Shown here in pieces: positions 38,980 to 51,924 of a stretch of 64,000 bases of DNA (its first letter is position 1; each line of letters opens with the position of its first letter). Origin of the DNA: Azonexus sp. GTDB taxonomy: Bacteria > Pseudomonadota > Gammaproteobacteria > Burkholderiales > Rhodocyclaceae. The stretch covers positions 62,001 to 126,000 of the forward strand of contig JAUYSK010000015.1 in NCBI GenBank assembly GCA_030696345.1. The letters are read 5' to 3'. The position numbers and the translations under genes are program-made. Below the pieces are notes generated by a model. That model made no database searches, had not been told where the DNA came from, and was given only the letters and a program-made list of their open reading frames with translations.

Positions 38980-40686
38980 TCAGGTCTTGAACTGGCCGAC
39001 TGCCTGATGCAGTGAATCGGCCAAGGATTGCAGATGGCGCGCCGCATCGGCGGTATGTTTGACCGCGATGGCGCTTTCTTCCGACATCTGGGCAATGGTT
39101 TCGAGCTGATGGGCAATCTGGTTGCCGGCCTGGCTCTGTTCCTTGATCGAGTCGGAAATCCCGTTGACCACCTGAGTTACCCGCTCCGAGCCATCGCGAA
39201 TCCGGTTGATCGAATCGCCTGCCCGGTTGGCCAACTGGACGCCGTTGCTGACTTGCGTGACGCCGGCCTGCATGCTGCTGACGGCGCTGCGCGTGCCATT
39301 CTGGATTTTTGCCACCATGCCGGCGATTTCGGTAGTTGAAAGGCTGGTTCGTTCGGCCAGCTTGCGCACTTCGTCGGCAACTACGGCAAAGCCCCTACCT
39401 TGCTCACCAGCACGGGCCGCTTCGATGGCAGCATTGAGGGCCAGCAGGTTGGTCTGGTCGGCAATTTCCTTGATCGTGTTAACGATGGAGGTGATCTGGT
39501 CGGATTGTCGGCCAAGGTCTTCGACGATTTCAGACGATGATTGCACCGCTTCGGAAATCTTGCGCATTTCAGTTGCTGCACCGTGGATGATCTCGGCGCC
39601 TTCCCGGGAAATGGCACCGGCTTCCTGCGAAATGCCGTGCGCTTCCTGAGCGTTATCGCGAACCTGATCGATACTGACCGCCATTTCTTCGACGGAGGCA
39701 GCCATCGAGGATGCCGCATCGCTTTGCTGGCTGGCGCGGTCGGCAACTTCGTCGGATGCTTTCATCAATTGCCGGGCTGCGCTGGCGACCTGTTCGGCAT
39801 GGCCGGTGATGGTGGCGATCATTTGCCGCAGGGTGTTCTGCATGGTGCCAAGGTTGGAGAGCAGGCTGTCGGGGTTGCTCATCGAACATGTTACCGATGT
39901 CGCCAGATCTCCCGCTGCGATGCGACGGGTAATTGCTGTTGCTTCAGTCGGGTCGCCACCCAGCGTGTTGATGATGTTACGCGAGAGCAGCAGCAGCGAA
40001 ATGCCGACAAAACCGCCGATGCCCAGGCCCCAGAGCAGCAGCTTGATGGCATCGCTGCGGAATTTGGCATCGACGTCATCGATATAGATGCCGGAGCCGA
40101 TCACCCAGCCCCAGGGCTCAAATTTCTTGACATAGGAAAGCTTGGTGTACAGCTCACTGGTCGTGCCACCCGCGGCTAGCGGCTTTGGCCACTGGTATTC
40201 GACATAACCTTCGCTGGCACGCTCGACAACCTCAACAAAGGAAACGAAGAGGTTCCTGTTGTCCAGTTTGGTTTCGGCACCATTGATGCCGTCGCGGGCG
40301 AGCGTTGCCTTGTTGAATTTTGCGTCGTCAAGCACCTTGCCATCGAGGGATGGAACGGTTGGGTGCATGACCATTTTGGGTGCCGGTTTTTCCAGATTAT
40401 TTATCCAGAAATATTCAACCTTGTCATAGCGCATCGCCCGAACATCATCAATGGCGGCCTTCTTTGCATCCTCGACCGACATGCGACCATCGCGGGCCTC
40501 TTTTTCGTATCGGGAAACGGTGGCGTGGACAACTTCAACCAGATTGCGGAGCTTGTCCTGACGATCACCCATCATCTGGCTCTTGCCATTGATCAACAAG
40601 ACGGCAAATAACACGATCAGCGCTGCAATTGTTGCCAATGTCATTGCAGCGAGTTTGCCTCGCAACGTAAATCCGCTTGATGCCAT
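38980..40686 (-). CDS. Methyl-accepting chemotaxis protein with periplasmic Cache-like domain
   Basis: IVNTIKEIADQTNLLALNAAIEAARAGEQGRGFAVVADEVRKLAERT signature. Confidence 0.95.
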   Translation of the reverse strand: MASSGFTLRGKLAAMTLATIAALIVLFAVLLINGKSQMMGDRQDKLRNLVEVVHATVSRYEKEARDGRMSVEDAKKAAIDDVRAMRYDKVEYFWINNLEKPAPKMVMHPTVPSLDGKVLDDAKFNKATLARDGINGAETKLDNRNLFVSFVEVVERASEGYVEYQWPKPLAAGGTTSELYTKLSYVKKFEPWGWVIGSGIYIDDVDAKFRSDAIKLLLWGLGIGGFVGISLLLLSRNIINTLGGDPTEATAITRRIAAGDLATSVTCSMSNPDSLLSNLGTMQNTLRQMIATITGHAEQVASAARQLMKASDEVADRASQQSDAASSMAASVEEMAVSIDQVRDNAQEAHGISQEAGAISREGAEIIHGAATEMRKISEAVQSSSEIVEDLGRQSDQITSIVNTIKEIADQTNLLALNAAIEAARAGEQGRGFAVVADEVRKLAERTSLSTTEIAGMVAKIQNGTRSAVSSMQAGVTQVSNGVQLANRAGDSINRIRDGSERVTQVVNGISDSIKEQSQAGNQIAHQLETIAQMSEESAIAVKHTADAARHLQSLADSLHQAVGQFKT

Positions 40687-40803
40687 GATTGCCCCCCGAT
40701 GAAGCGTTGTATGACTAAAGGACTATCTCTGCAATTTTTGTTTTTTCAAGAATACTATTTTTCTGAACAGTGTTTCCAGAAATTGTCGTCGAATAGCGCA
40801 ATG

Positions 40804-40832
40804 GTTGAAATTCGTCGAGTTGTCCTCATCTA
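40804..40832 (+). promoter_or_regulatory. Candidate heat-shock (sigma32-type) promoter for clpB
   Basis: GTTGAAA - 13 bp - CCTCATCTA, 36 bp upstream of clpB ATG. Confidence 0.55.
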
Positions 40833-40867
40833 CTACCCATTCGAATTATTAGTTTCTGGAGAACTTC

Positions 40868-43459
<2,592 letters not shown>

Positions 43460-43529
43460 TAGGTTGATTGCCTGATGAAACGAGGCGGGGCCTTCATGGT
43501 CCCGCCTTTTTTGCTTCTGTCAGCTCGGA

Positions 43530-43829
43530 CTAGCAGTTGCCTTTCTTTGCCTGGCCGGGTGGGCAGTGTCCGCCGCCCTGATGGGGGGCGCCTTTGTTCC
43601 CGCGGCCGGTGTAATATTTTTCGCCGCGCGGACCATTATGTTTTTTCCAGTAGTCCGGTTCGCGCCAATCGTAACCATCCCAGTAATAGCCGCGGTCGTT
43701 GCGGTTGCCGAACGTAATGCTGACACCGGGAGCGTCGACACGTACGTTACCCAGGTTGATGTTGACGTCCGCCGCGTTAGCCATCAACGGGGAGGCAGCG
43801 ATCAACGCTGCAAGCAGGACTTTTTTCAT
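43530..43829 (-). CDS. Small exported protein, DUF2502-like
   Basis: Signal peptide ending ANA; NRNDRGYYWDGYDWREPDYWKKH. Confidence 0.65.
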   Translation of the reverse strand: MKKVLLAALIAASPLMANAADVNINLGNVRVDAPGVSITFGNRNDRGYYWDGYDWREPDYWKKHNGPRGEKYYTGRGNKGAPHQGGGHCPPGQAKKGNC

Positions 43830-43967
43830 TCGTAATTTCCTCAAAGAACACCTGGACAGAAAAAATCACAGGCTTGTTGGCGATTATCGGCCAAGTGGTG
43901 AATGAGCGGATAGCGAATCTTCAATGGCCTGAATGCCAGTCTTGCCGACACCCGGAGCTCCGGTAAG

Positions 43968-44774
43968 ATGCTGGCCATCAGCGGGAAAGGAAATGCATTG
44001 AGCGATATAGAGGAATGGCAACAGCGACGGCATGACGAACTGGCTGGGCCGGATAGCTGGCTGGGGATGCTCGGCCTGTTCTGGCTGGAACCCGGGCGCA
44101 ATGCGGTGGGCCATGCCGCTGATGCAGTGGTTCATTTGCCATCCGGGCCAGCGCATCTTGGCGATTTGCTGTGGGAGCAGGGGCGAGTTTTCTGGCAGCC
44201 AGCCGAAGGTGTTCGCCTTGAGCTGGAAACCGACCGGGCAGGAAAGCCTTCCTCGGTCGACCATGAAAACCTCTCATTTTTTATCGTTGACCGCGACAAT
44301 CGCCTTGCCGCCCGCTTGCGCGACCGAAATTGGGCGAGCAGCAAGCCTTTTGCGGGCCTTGAATACTTTCCCGATGATCCAGCGTGGTGTATCGAGGCGG
44401 CTTGGCAGGCGCTGACGCCGCCGCTCGCCTTGGAGGTGCCAAATGTCGCCGGTGACCTGAAAACTGTTCTGGTCTGCCATCAGGCGGTGTTTGAGGTGGG
44501 TGGAGAGTCAGTCACGCTGTTGCCAATGTCGGTGACCAACGATGAAGTGTTCTTTGTCTTTCGTGACCGTACCAGCGGCAAGGAAAGCTATGGCGCCGGG
44601 CGTTTCCTGAAAGCGACTGCTGCGGTCAACGGCAAAATTACCCTCAATTTCAATTTCGCCTATAACCCGCCCTGCGCCTTCACGCCGTTCGCTACCTGTC
44701 CGCTGCCACCGCCGGAAAACTGGCTGCCGTTCCCGGTTCCGGCCGGTGAAAAGCAGCCGCTCGGCAAACCATGA
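43968..44774 (+). CDS. DUF1684-like protein
   Basis: FFVFRDRTSGKESYGAGRFL, NFNFAYNPPCAFTPFATCPLPPPENWL; start may be TTG 43998. Confidence 0.8.
   Translation: MLAISGKGNALSDIEEWQQRRHDELAGPDSWLGMLGLFWLEPGRNAVGHAADAVVHLPSGPAHLGDLLWEQGRVFWQPAEGVRLELETDRAGKPSSVDHENLSFFIVDRDNRLAARLRDRNWASSKPFAGLEYFPDDPAWCIEAAWQALTPPLALEVPNVAGDLKTVLVCHQAVFEVGGESVTLLPMSVTNDEVFFVFRDRTSGKESYGAGRFLKATAAVNGKITLNFNFAYNPPCAFTPFATCPLPPPENWLPFPVPAGEKQPLGKP
44628..44640 (-). repeat. 13-bp motif copy GTTGACCGCAGCA
   Basis: Exact match by eye. Confidence 0.9.
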
Positions 44775-46003
44775 ACAGCCAGCTCAACCAGCTGTCCGGC
44801 TTCCTGCGCAATCTGGCCGAAGCACTTCACATCAGCGGCATGCCGGCACAGGACCTTGAGCGGCATCTGAACGAGATCGGCAAGCGGCTTGGTGTCCATG
44901 TTGACAGTTTTGCCGTGCTCACCATGCTGACCCTGAACATCGTTGATGGCGCGGGAAATCAGCGCGTTGAAATGCTGCGCCTGCCTTCCTACGACTACAA
45001 CATGGCGCGCCTGATTGCCTTGGAGAGCCTGATCCGTGAGCTGGCAGACGTTGCCGCACTGGAGCGCTACGCCGGCAAGCTGAAGGCGATCATGTGCACG
45101 CCACCGTTGTGGAATGGCTGGAAATTCATGGTTTTTGGCTTCCTGCTTTCGGCCTCGGTGGCCGTTCTGCTACGCGGCGGCTGGGTCGAAATGTTCTGCG
45201 GCGGGCTGGTGGGCATGGCATTTGTCGGTGCGGCCCAGCATTTGGCCAATATTCCCCGACTCGGACCGGCGATCCCGGTGCTTCTGTGCACGGCGGCAGC
45301 GATTGCGGCGCATGCGCTGAGCCTGGTGTTTCCCGGCCAGGTCGCTTTCCTGACGGCAGTGGCCGGTGTGGTTTTGTTGTTGCCTGGCTTTACGCTGACC
45401 GTCGCCATGTCCGAACTCGCCACACAAAATCTGCTGGCTGGCACCGGGCGCCTGGTTGGCGCCTTCGTCCTGCTCTTCATGATGGGGGCCGGGCTGCTCA
45501 TCGGCAGCCAGATCAGCCAGCAAATTTTTCCTGGGTATCCGGTGCATATTCCTGAACCCTTGCCGGCCTGGGCGATCTGGCTGGCAATCGCCGCCCTCGG
45601 CGTCTCGCTGCTGGGTGTCTTGCAGGCGCCGCTACGTGCCGTGCATGTGCTGGTTGGTGGTTGCCTGCTGGCCTGGGCAGTCTATTCGGTGGTCAGCGTC
45701 GTGTTGGGTAGCGTCGTCGGCGCCTTCGCCGGGGCGCTCGCCGTCGCCAGTGCCGGACATCTTTATCACCATCTCACCGGCCAGCCCGATGTGCTGGTCA
45801 AAATCCCCGGGCTGATTACCCTGGTTCCCGGCAGCATGGGCTTTCGCGGGTTATATGCGCTGATGGAAAAGGACAGCGCCATCGGTATTGGTCTGCTGAC
45901 TGACATGCTGCTGATCGGCGCCGTGCTGGCGGTCGGACTGTTGCTGGCCGACAATCTTTCGCCGTTGCTGTTCGCCAAACTGGGGCGAAAGAAGGCAAGT
46001 TAG
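44771..46003 (+). CDS. Threonine/serine exporter family (ThrE-like)
   Basis: N-terminal cytosolic domain then about 10 TM; LLPGFTLTVAMSELATQNLLAGTGRL, LVPGSMGFRG. Confidence 0.85.
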   Translation: MNSQLNQLSGFLRNLAEALHISGMPAQDLERHLNEIGKRLGVHVDSFAVLTMLTLNIVDGAGNQRVEMLRLPSYDYNMARLIALESLIRELADVAALERYAGKLKAIMCTPPLWNGWKFMVFGFLLSASVAVLLRGGWVEMFCGGLVGMAFVGAAQHLANIPRLGPAIPVLLCTAAAIAAHALSLVFPGQVAFLTAVAGVVLLLPGFTLTVAMSELATQNLLAGTGRLVGAFVLLFMMGAGLLIGSQISQQIFPGYPVHIPEPLPAWAIWLAIAALGVSLLGVLQAPLRAVHVLVGGCLLAWAVYSVVSVVLGSVVGAFAGALAVASAGHLYHHLTGQPDVLVKIPGLITLVPGSMGFRGLYALMEKDSAIGIGLLTDMLLIGAVLAVGLLLADNLSPLLFAKLGRKKAS

Positions 46004-46009
46004 TGCCGA

Positions 46010-46043
46010 GGCGGGGGCAGCCCATGCATGGGCTGCCCCCGCC
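46010..46043. terminator. 34-bp perfect palindrome between convergent genes
   Basis: GGCGGGGGCAGCCCATGCATGGGCTGCCCCCGCC; no T-tract. Confidence 0.6.
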
Positions 46044-46051
46044 GGTAGCTT

Positions 46052-47188
46052 TTACCCTGCGGCCTGAACCGCTTCCAGCGCCTTGGCCAGCGTGTTAACC
46101 GTGCGTTCCGGATTGTGCAGTTTTTCCAGCCCGAACAGCCCGATGCGGAAGCTGCGGAAGTCGGCCGGTTCGTCGCACTGCAGTGGCACGCCGGAGGCGG
46201 ACTGGACGCCGGCGGCGAGGAATTTTTTGCACGACTGAATATCCGGGTCGCTGGTGTAGCTGACAACGACACCGGGAGCCTGGAAGCCTTCTGCAGCAAC
46301 ACTCTTGAAGCTTTTTCCAACGAGCAGTTCGCGGACTTGGCGGCCAAGTTCATATTGTTCCTGGCAAACCTTGTCGAAACCGTAGGCTTCGGTTTCCAGC
46401 ATGACGTCGCGCATCGTTGCCAGCGCATCAGTCGGCATCGTCGCGTGATAGGCATGGCCCCCGTTTTCGAAGGCTTCCATGATCTGCAGCCACTTCTTCA
46501 GGTCGCAGGCAAAGCTGGTGCTGGTCGTCGCATCAATGCGCGCCCGAGCCCGTTCGCCGAGCATGACCAGAGCACAACAGGGCGAACCGCTCCAGCCTTT
46601 TTGCGGGGCGCTGATCAGGACGTCGATACCGCTTGCCGCCATATCGACCCAGACTGTGCCGGAAGCGATGCAATCGAGGACAAAAAGGCCGTCGACCGCG
46701 CGCACTGCCTCGCCAACGGCTTTCAGGTAGTCGTCCGGCAGGATCATTCCGGAGGAAGTTTCAACGTGCGGGGCAAAGACCACCGCCGGCTTGTGTTCGA
46801 GAATGGCGGCAACCACCTCTTCAATCGGTGCCGGCGCAAACGGAGCCTGGGTGCCACTGCCAATCTGGCGCGCCTTGAGCACGATGCTTTCGGCAGGAAT
46901 ACGGCCCATGTCGAAAATCTGGGTCCAGCGGAAGCTGAACCAGCCGTTGCGGATGACCAGAACTTTCTGGTCGCTGGCGAACTGGCGGGCGACTGCTTCC
47001 ATGCCGAAGGTGCCGCTGCCCGGAACGACGATGGCGGCTTTGGCGTTGTAGACCGTTTTCAGAATCCGCGAAATGTCCTTCATCACGCCCTGGAAGCGTT
47101 GCGACATGTGGTTCAGGGCGCGGTCGGTATAGACCACCGAGTATTCGAGCAGGCCTTGGGGATCGGGTTGGGGTAGCAGGGCGGGCAT
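46052..47188 (-). CDS. Class V aminotransferase (alanine/serine-glyoxylate type)
   Basis: GSGTFGMEAVAR, APQKGWSGSPCCALV PLP-lysine region; start at MPALLPQPD. Confidence 0.85.
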   Translation of the reverse strand: MPALLPQPDPQGLLEYSVVYTDRALNHMSQRFQGVMKDISRILKTVYNAKAAIVVPGSGTFGMEAVARQFASDQKVLVIRNGWFSFRWTQIFDMGRIPAESIVLKARQIGSGTQAPFAPAPIEEVVAAILEHKPAVVFAPHVETSSGMILPDDYLKAVGEAVRAVDGLFVLDCIASGTVWVDMAASGIDVLISAPQKGWSGSPCCALVMLGERARARIDATTSTSFACDLKKWLQIMEAFENGGHAYHATMPTDALATMRDVMLETEAYGFDKVCQEQYELGRQVRELLVGKSFKSVAAEGFQAPGVVVSYTSDPDIQSCKKFLAAGVQSASGVPLQCDEPADFRSFRIGLFGLEKLHNPERTVNTLAKALEAVQAAG

Positions 47189-47262
47189 GGGGTCTCTCCA
47201 GATATTTTTAGGGGGTAGCAAATACGTAAACCGGCAGGATAACCGGAAGCCTTGAGGGTGCG

Positions 47263-48012
47263 CTAGTCAGGGTGCTGCTGGGGCATTTCCTGTTTTCGCA
47301 CCTCGGCAACATGGTCAGAGACAATCGTTCCGTCGACCAGTTCGATGATTCGGTCACAGCGCGCGGCAAGGCGCGGGTCGTGGGTGACGATGAGGAAGGT
47401 TGTCTGCTGGGAAACATTGACCTCGCGCATCAGCGCAAAGACGCTGTCGGCTGATTTGGTGTCGAGATTACCCGTCGGTTCATCGGCCAGCACCAGGGAT
47501 GGCTGCATGGTCAGGGCGCGGGCAATGGCAACGCGCTGTTGCTGGCCGCCGGACATCTGGTTAGCCTGGTGATTGGCCTGGGCGGTCAGGCCCACCTGAT
47601 CGAGCAATTTGGCCGCCCTCTGGCGCATTTCATCATCGGGGCGGCCGCGTTCAACCAGCAGCGGCATCATGACGTTTTCCAGTGCGGTAAAGGCTGGAAT
47701 CAGGTGGTGATGCTGGAAGACGAAGCCGATACTGCGTCCGCGCAATCGGGTCAGGGCGCCGTCGTCGAGGCTGCCGGTTTCCTGGCCGTCAATCAGCAAT
47801 CGGCCGCTGCTTGGACGGTCGAGCAGACCGATCAGGTTGAGCAGGGTGCTCTTGCCTGAACCGGAGGGGCCGATCAGGGCGGCGAATTCGCCCCGTTGCA
47901 AGCGTAGATTGATGCCGTGCAGCACCTCGGTTTCGACTTCGGAGCCGGTGGCATAGGATTTGTGGATGTCCTCCAGTTCGAGAACTGGTCCATCGAATTT
48001 TGCCTCAGCCAC
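47263..48012 (-). CDS. ABC transporter ATP-binding protein (LolD/MacB-like)
   Basis: [40 protein letters not shown]. Confidence 0.92.
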   Translation of the reverse strand: MAEAKFDGPVLELEDIHKSYATGSEVETEVLHGINLRLQRGEFAALIGPSGSGKSTLLNLIGLLDRPSSGRLLIDGQETGSLDDGALTRLRGRSIGFVFQHHHLIPAFTALENVMMPLLVERGRPDDEMRQRAAKLLDQVGLTAQANHQANQMSGGQQQRVAIARALTMQPSLVLADEPTGNLDTKSADSVFALMREVNVSQQTTFLIVTHDPRLAARCDRIIELVDGTIVSDHVAEVRKQEMPQQHPD

Positions 48013-49222
48013 GAATCGCCACCACTGGGTCTAAGCTGGCCGCCCGCCGGGCCGGTATCAGGGCAGAAAAAATGCCGACCAGCGTGGCGCCGGCGGCGGA
48101 AATGGCAAACAGTTCGGGCTCGACGGTAATCATGAACATCGGCGTGCCATCCGGATTCAGCGCCAGTGCCCGCCAAAGCGCCAGGAAGACCCAGGCAAGG
48201 CTGGAGCCGAGGACCGAGCCCAGCAGGCCGACGATGCCGCCCTGGATCAGGAAAGTGCGCAGCATCTGACCACGGGTGGCGCCCATGGCGCGCAGGATGC
48301 CGATTTCTTTCGAGCGCTGCACTACCGAAACGACCAGCACACTGGCGATGCCGAAGGCCACCGAAAGGCCGATGAAAAAGCGGATGACGTTGCTGGAGAT
48401 CTTTTGTGAGGTCAGGGCCGTGAAAAACTGGGCATTGGTCTTGATCCAGCTATCTGCCTGCAGGCCGGTTTCGCGGGCAATGCGCAGGGCGATGGCATCG
48501 GCGGCGTACATGTCGCGCAGGCCGAGGTCGATGCTCGAAACGCCACCGACGAGGTCAAGCAGGGTTTGCGCGCTGCGCAGACCGACATAGACATTGCGCG
48601 CATTGACGCCCTTGTTGCCAAGGTCGAAGAGGCCAGTGATGGTCAGGGTGTCGGTGGTGCCGTTGCTGCTGTTGATTCTCAGCTTGTCGCCAACGCTGGC
48701 GCCGAGATCCTTGGCCAGTTCGATGCCGATCACCGTTTCGCCGGCATTCAGGCGCAGCCGGCCGGCGACCATTTTTTCATCGAGCGCGATGATCCGGTTG
48801 TAGTTGTCTGGCTCAATGCCGATCAGCGTCACCGATTTGTTGGCATTACCGCGCACGGCAAAGGCTGGCCCGGAGGCAATGGGGGAAACCGCGGCAATTT
48901 CAGGCATTTCTGCCAGTCGACCGCGCAATTTTTGCCACTGGTCAATCGATCGTAGCCGCTGGGCCTGCTTTTGCAGGATCGGGCCAAGCGTGCTGTCGCG
49001 CTGCGGACGGGCGACTTCCTCGGGGGGCAGGATGACGACATGGGCCTGCGAACTCAGGGTTCGGCGAACCAGGTTGGACTGCAGGCCGGAGAGCAGGGCT
49101 GACATGAAGACGATGACCGAGACGCCCACACCGACGCCGACAATGATCAGCAGGCTCTGCATTCGTCCTTCGCGCAGGAAGCGGGTCGCCGCGATCCATT
49201 CAAACGGTAGCCAAGGATACAT
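48005..49222 (-). CDS. ABC transporter permease, MacB/FtsX type
   Basis: [40 protein letters not shown]...; [14 protein letters not shown]. Confidence 0.88.
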   Translation of the reverse strand: MYPWLPFEWIAATRFLREGRMQSLLIIVGVGVGVSVIVFMSALLSGLQSNLVRRTLSSQAHVVILPPEEVARPQRDSTLGPILQKQAQRLRSIDQWQKLRGRLAEMPEIAAVSPIASGPAFAVRGNANKSVTLIGIEPDNYNRIIALDEKMVAGRLRLNAGETVIGIELAKDLGASVGDKLRINSSNGTTDTLTITGLFDLGNKGVNARNVYVGLRSAQTLLDLVGGVSSIDLGLRDMYAADAIALRIARETGLQADSWIKTNAQFFTALTSQKISSNVIRFFIGLSVAFGIASVLVVSVVQRSKEIGILRAMGATRGQMLRTFLIQGGIVGLLGSVLGSSLAWVFLALWRALALNPDGTPMFMITVEPELFAISAAGATLVGIFSALIPARRAASLDPVVAIRG

Positions 49223-49229
49223 TGGCAAC

Positions 49230-50462
49230 TTACTGGCTGTTGGCGCGAACGCGGCTGCCGTCGCGCACCGACAGGATGCTGGCTGGAACTAACTGTTCTC
49301 CCACCGCAATGCCTTGCAGAATTTCCACCTTGCCATCACTGCGCACGCCCGTCTTCAGTTCCTGGCGCTCGGCCTTGCCGTCACGAACGACGAGGGCCCA
49401 GGGTTTGGGACTGCCGGCGTCGCGGATCACTTCATTCGGGACGATGATGGCATCGCTGCGCTTTGCCGTTTCAATGTCGATCGAAATGGTCATTTCCTGA
49501 CGCAGATAGTCGGGCGGGCTGGGTACCCGCAGGCGTATTTCCACCGAGCCACGCAATGGGTCGACAGCCGGGCTGATGAAGGTGATTTCCGCTGCGAACC
49601 GTTGGTCAGGATAGGCATCGGCCGACGCCATGGCTTTTTGCCCCAGACTGAGCAGGCGCAGGTTCTTTTCGTCGATCTGGACGATCATTTCCGTGTCACC
49701 GGCCGGTGAGAGTGTCATCAGCACCTTGCCGGGCTGGACGGTATCGCCCGGCTCCGTGCTGCGCGTCAGCACCGTGCCGGCGAGTGGCGCCTTGATCGTG
49801 GCGTAGGCCAGCCGCGATTGCGCTACCTCTAGGCTGGCGCGGGCCTGATCGATGGCGCTCTGGGCGAGGCGGAAATCGCTGCCCCCGCTTTGGGCGCTAA
49901 GCGTCTGTAGCTGGGTTGCCTGCGACTGGCTTTCGGCAATCGCCAGATTGCGCTGCGCATCGTCCAGTTGGGTCTTGCTGTAGAAGCCCTTGGCTGCCAG
50001 ATCACGGGTCCGCTCGAAGTGCTGGCGGGCCTGAGTCAGGTTGGCTTCGGCTTGGCGCTGCGATTGCTGCGCCAGCGGCAAGGACAATTGCTTCATCTGG
50101 GTAAGGCGTGTCTCGCTTTGCGCCAGGCTTGCCTTGGCCTGCGCCACTGCAGCGCGCCATTCCGTATCGTCGAGTTGAATCAGCAAATCACCGGGTTCGA
50201 CTTTGTTGCCTTCACGAACCGGAATCTGCACGACGCGTCCGGTAATCTGGCTGGCCAACTCGACGCGTTGCGGCGAACGGACTTTGCCGCTGGCGACGAC
50301 GGATTGAGTGATATCCCCCTGAGTTGCAGTCAGGACATTAACTTTTTCACCGAACAGTCTGGGCAATCCGAAGAAGGCGAGAAGACAGCAGGCAAGAACC
50401 GCCAGTACAGCGAACCGGCGAGTTTTTGGTGGCAAGAGTTTCAGGCGTTGAATGAGTGGCAT
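49230..50462 (-). CDS. HlyD/MacA-type periplasmic adaptor
   Basis: N-terminal TM, VQIPVREGNKVEPGDLLIQLDDTE lipoyl-like, long coiled coil. Confidence 0.9.
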   Translation of the reverse strand: MPLIQRLKLLPPKTRRFAVLAVLACCLLAFFGLPRLFGEKVNVLTATQGDITQSVVASGKVRSPQRVELASQITGRVVQIPVREGNKVEPGDLLIQLDDTEWRAAVAQAKASLAQSETRLTQMKQLSLPLAQQSQRQAEANLTQARQHFERTRDLAAKGFYSKTQLDDAQRNLAIAESQSQATQLQTLSAQSGGSDFRLAQSAIDQARASLEVAQSRLAYATIKAPLAGTVLTRSTEPGDTVQPGKVLMTLSPAGDTEMIVQIDEKNLRLLSLGQKAMASADAYPDQRFAAEITFISPAVDPLRGSVEIRLRVPSPPDYLRQEMTISIDIETAKRSDAIIVPNEVIRDAGSPKPWALVVRDGKAERQELKTGVRSDGKVEILQGIAVGEQLVPASILSVRDGSRVRANSQ

Positions 50463-50541
50463 CTTGTAGCGATATTAACCGGTTACGGCAATATATTAGT
50501 TTGTGCTAATTCGTGATCCTGCTTTTTGCCTGTTTTTGCCC

Positions 50542-50554
50542 GTTGACCGCAGCA
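50542..50554 (+). repeat. 13-bp motif copy GTTGACCGCAGCA
   Basis: Exact match by eye; this copy is intergenic. Confidence 0.9.
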
Positions 50555-50559
50555 TCATG

Positions 50560-50589
50560 AAAAAGCCCCGGCGGTTTCCTGTCGGGGCT
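50560..50589 (-). terminator. Terminator after DsrE-like gene
   Basis: Minus strand agccccgacaggaaaccgccggggctttttc. Confidence 0.75.
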
Positions 50590-50639
50590 ACTGCGATACC
50601 TTTCCTGGCGCAGCGACCATTCAAAGGTCGCTTCAGCGC

Positions 50640-51056
50640 TCAGAAAACAAAGACTTTACGTTGCGGTTCCATAAGGCTGCGGGCCATGGCATCCGGTTTG
50701 GCCGCGACAATGCCGTCCTTGAGCATTTCCGGTGTGTTGCCGGAGTTCGGCAGATAGAGGGCACAAACCGAAGCGGTGGCGCCTTTTTTCATGGCGCCGT
50801 CGAGCAACTGGGCCGGGGTGACATCCTGCGGCTTGAGCTTTTCACCGCCGGCACCTTTCAGTGCCAGATCTCCAGCCTTGTCGCACAGCAGAATCTGAAC
50901 CTGTCCACCCTGCGCCTGGATCTGGTTGGTAAGCACCATGGCGATGCCCTGGGTCATCGTGCTGGCGGAGTTGAGGATGACTGTCACTGGCAGGGCATCG
51001 GCGTAAGCGACAGAAATGCTGGAAGCCAGGGTCAATGCAATAAGGGCTTTTTTCAT
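50640..51056 (-). CDS. Exported DsrE-like protein
   Basis: Signal peptide; VTVILNSASTMTQGIAMVLTNQIQAQGGQVQILLCDKAGDLAL. Confidence 0.65.
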   Translation of the reverse strand: MKKALIALTLASSISVAYADALPVTVILNSASTMTQGIAMVLTNQIQAQGGQVQILLCDKAGDLALKGAGGEKLKPQDVTPAQLLDGAMKKGATASVCALYLPNSGNTPEMLKDGIVAAKPDAMARSLMEPQRKVFVF

Positions 51057-51091
51057 GAGTCAGGTACTCCGGTGAGGTCGGTTGGAAGGAT

Positions 51092-51514
51092 TTAATAAGT
51101 AAGTCGAATGTCGATGGTCGTTTCTGGCTCGACAACATCGAAGGCGCTGTCTACAAATTTCGGCGGCCCCATGACTTTCGTGTTGTTGGAAAGCCCATAG
51201 CCTTCGACCGGGAACATGCCGAAGCGCAGGTTCAGTTTTTCGTCAGAGTTTTCGTCATGGTAAGCCATGATGGCGTAACGGCCTGGCGGCAAACCATTAA
51301 AAACGAGTTTCGTGTCTCCTTTTGCTGCTGGGATGGAGAGTGTCTTCAGCGCCTTGTTTTCCTTGCGGAAGGTTTCCTGGTCTTGATAGAGCGAAGCGCG
51401 AATGTTGCCGACATCGTTGCTGATACCCTGCAGCGTAATGACGAGGCGAGACTCTGCAGCCTGAAGTTGGCCTGATGCGAGCAGGCAACACAGTAGCAAG
51501 CCAAAATTGGGCAT
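51092..51514 (-). CDS. DUF2141-like exported protein
   Basis: GNIRASLYQDQETF, FNGLPPGRYAIMAYHDENSDEKLN; start uncertain (51514 or 51577). Confidence 0.75.
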   Translation of the reverse strand: MPNFGLLLCCLLASGQLQAAESRLVITLQGISNDVGNIRASLYQDQETFRKENKALKTLSIPAAKGDTKLVFNGLPPGRYAIMAYHDENSDEKLNLRFGMFPVEGYGLSNNTKVMGPPKFVDSAFDVVEPETTIDIRLTY

Positions 51515-51560
51515 GCGTGGGACCTGTCGCCCAATTAATTTTGAGAGAACGGTTTTCAAT

Positions 51561-51923
51561 TTAGTGATGATGCGCATGGCAATGGTTGCTTTGGACGATG
51601 CTCTGCACATCAAGGTTGTTTTTCAGAAACGCCAAGACTGCGGCATCGGGGTTTTCCTCCAGGGTAATGACAGAAAGAATACCGTTCTGCATTAGTCGCT
51701 GATGAAGCCCGTTACCCATGCTACCGGTGATCAGCACATTGATGTTGACCAGTGCTTTCGGGAGATCGTGATGATTGTTGTGGAAACTTTGCTCGAGGGG
51801 CAACTCAACCATAAATTTGTTTGCTACCGCACCCTCGTCAATCTGGAAAATCCAGAAATTTCGGCACTTGCCGGCGTGCTCTGAGATATTCCGGCGGTTC
51901 TGGCTGGTGACGGCGATTTGCAT
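51561..51923 (-). CDS. Dinitrogenase iron-molybdenum cofactor (NifX/NafY-like) family protein
   Basis: MQIAVTSQNRRNISEHAGKCRNFWIFQID...VLITGSMGNGLHQRL, C-terminal HCHAHHH. Confidence 0.75.
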   Translation of the reverse strand: MQIAVTSQNRRNISEHAGKCRNFWIFQIDEGAVANKFMVELPLEQSFHNNHHDLPKALVNINVLITGSMGNGLHQRLMQNGILSVITLEENPDAAVLAFLKNNLDVQSIVQSNHCHAHHH

Positions 51924-51924
51924 A

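Noticed and set aside
46115-47176. 353-aa ORF on + strand
   Set aside because: Antisense to the class V aminotransferase; shadow ORF.
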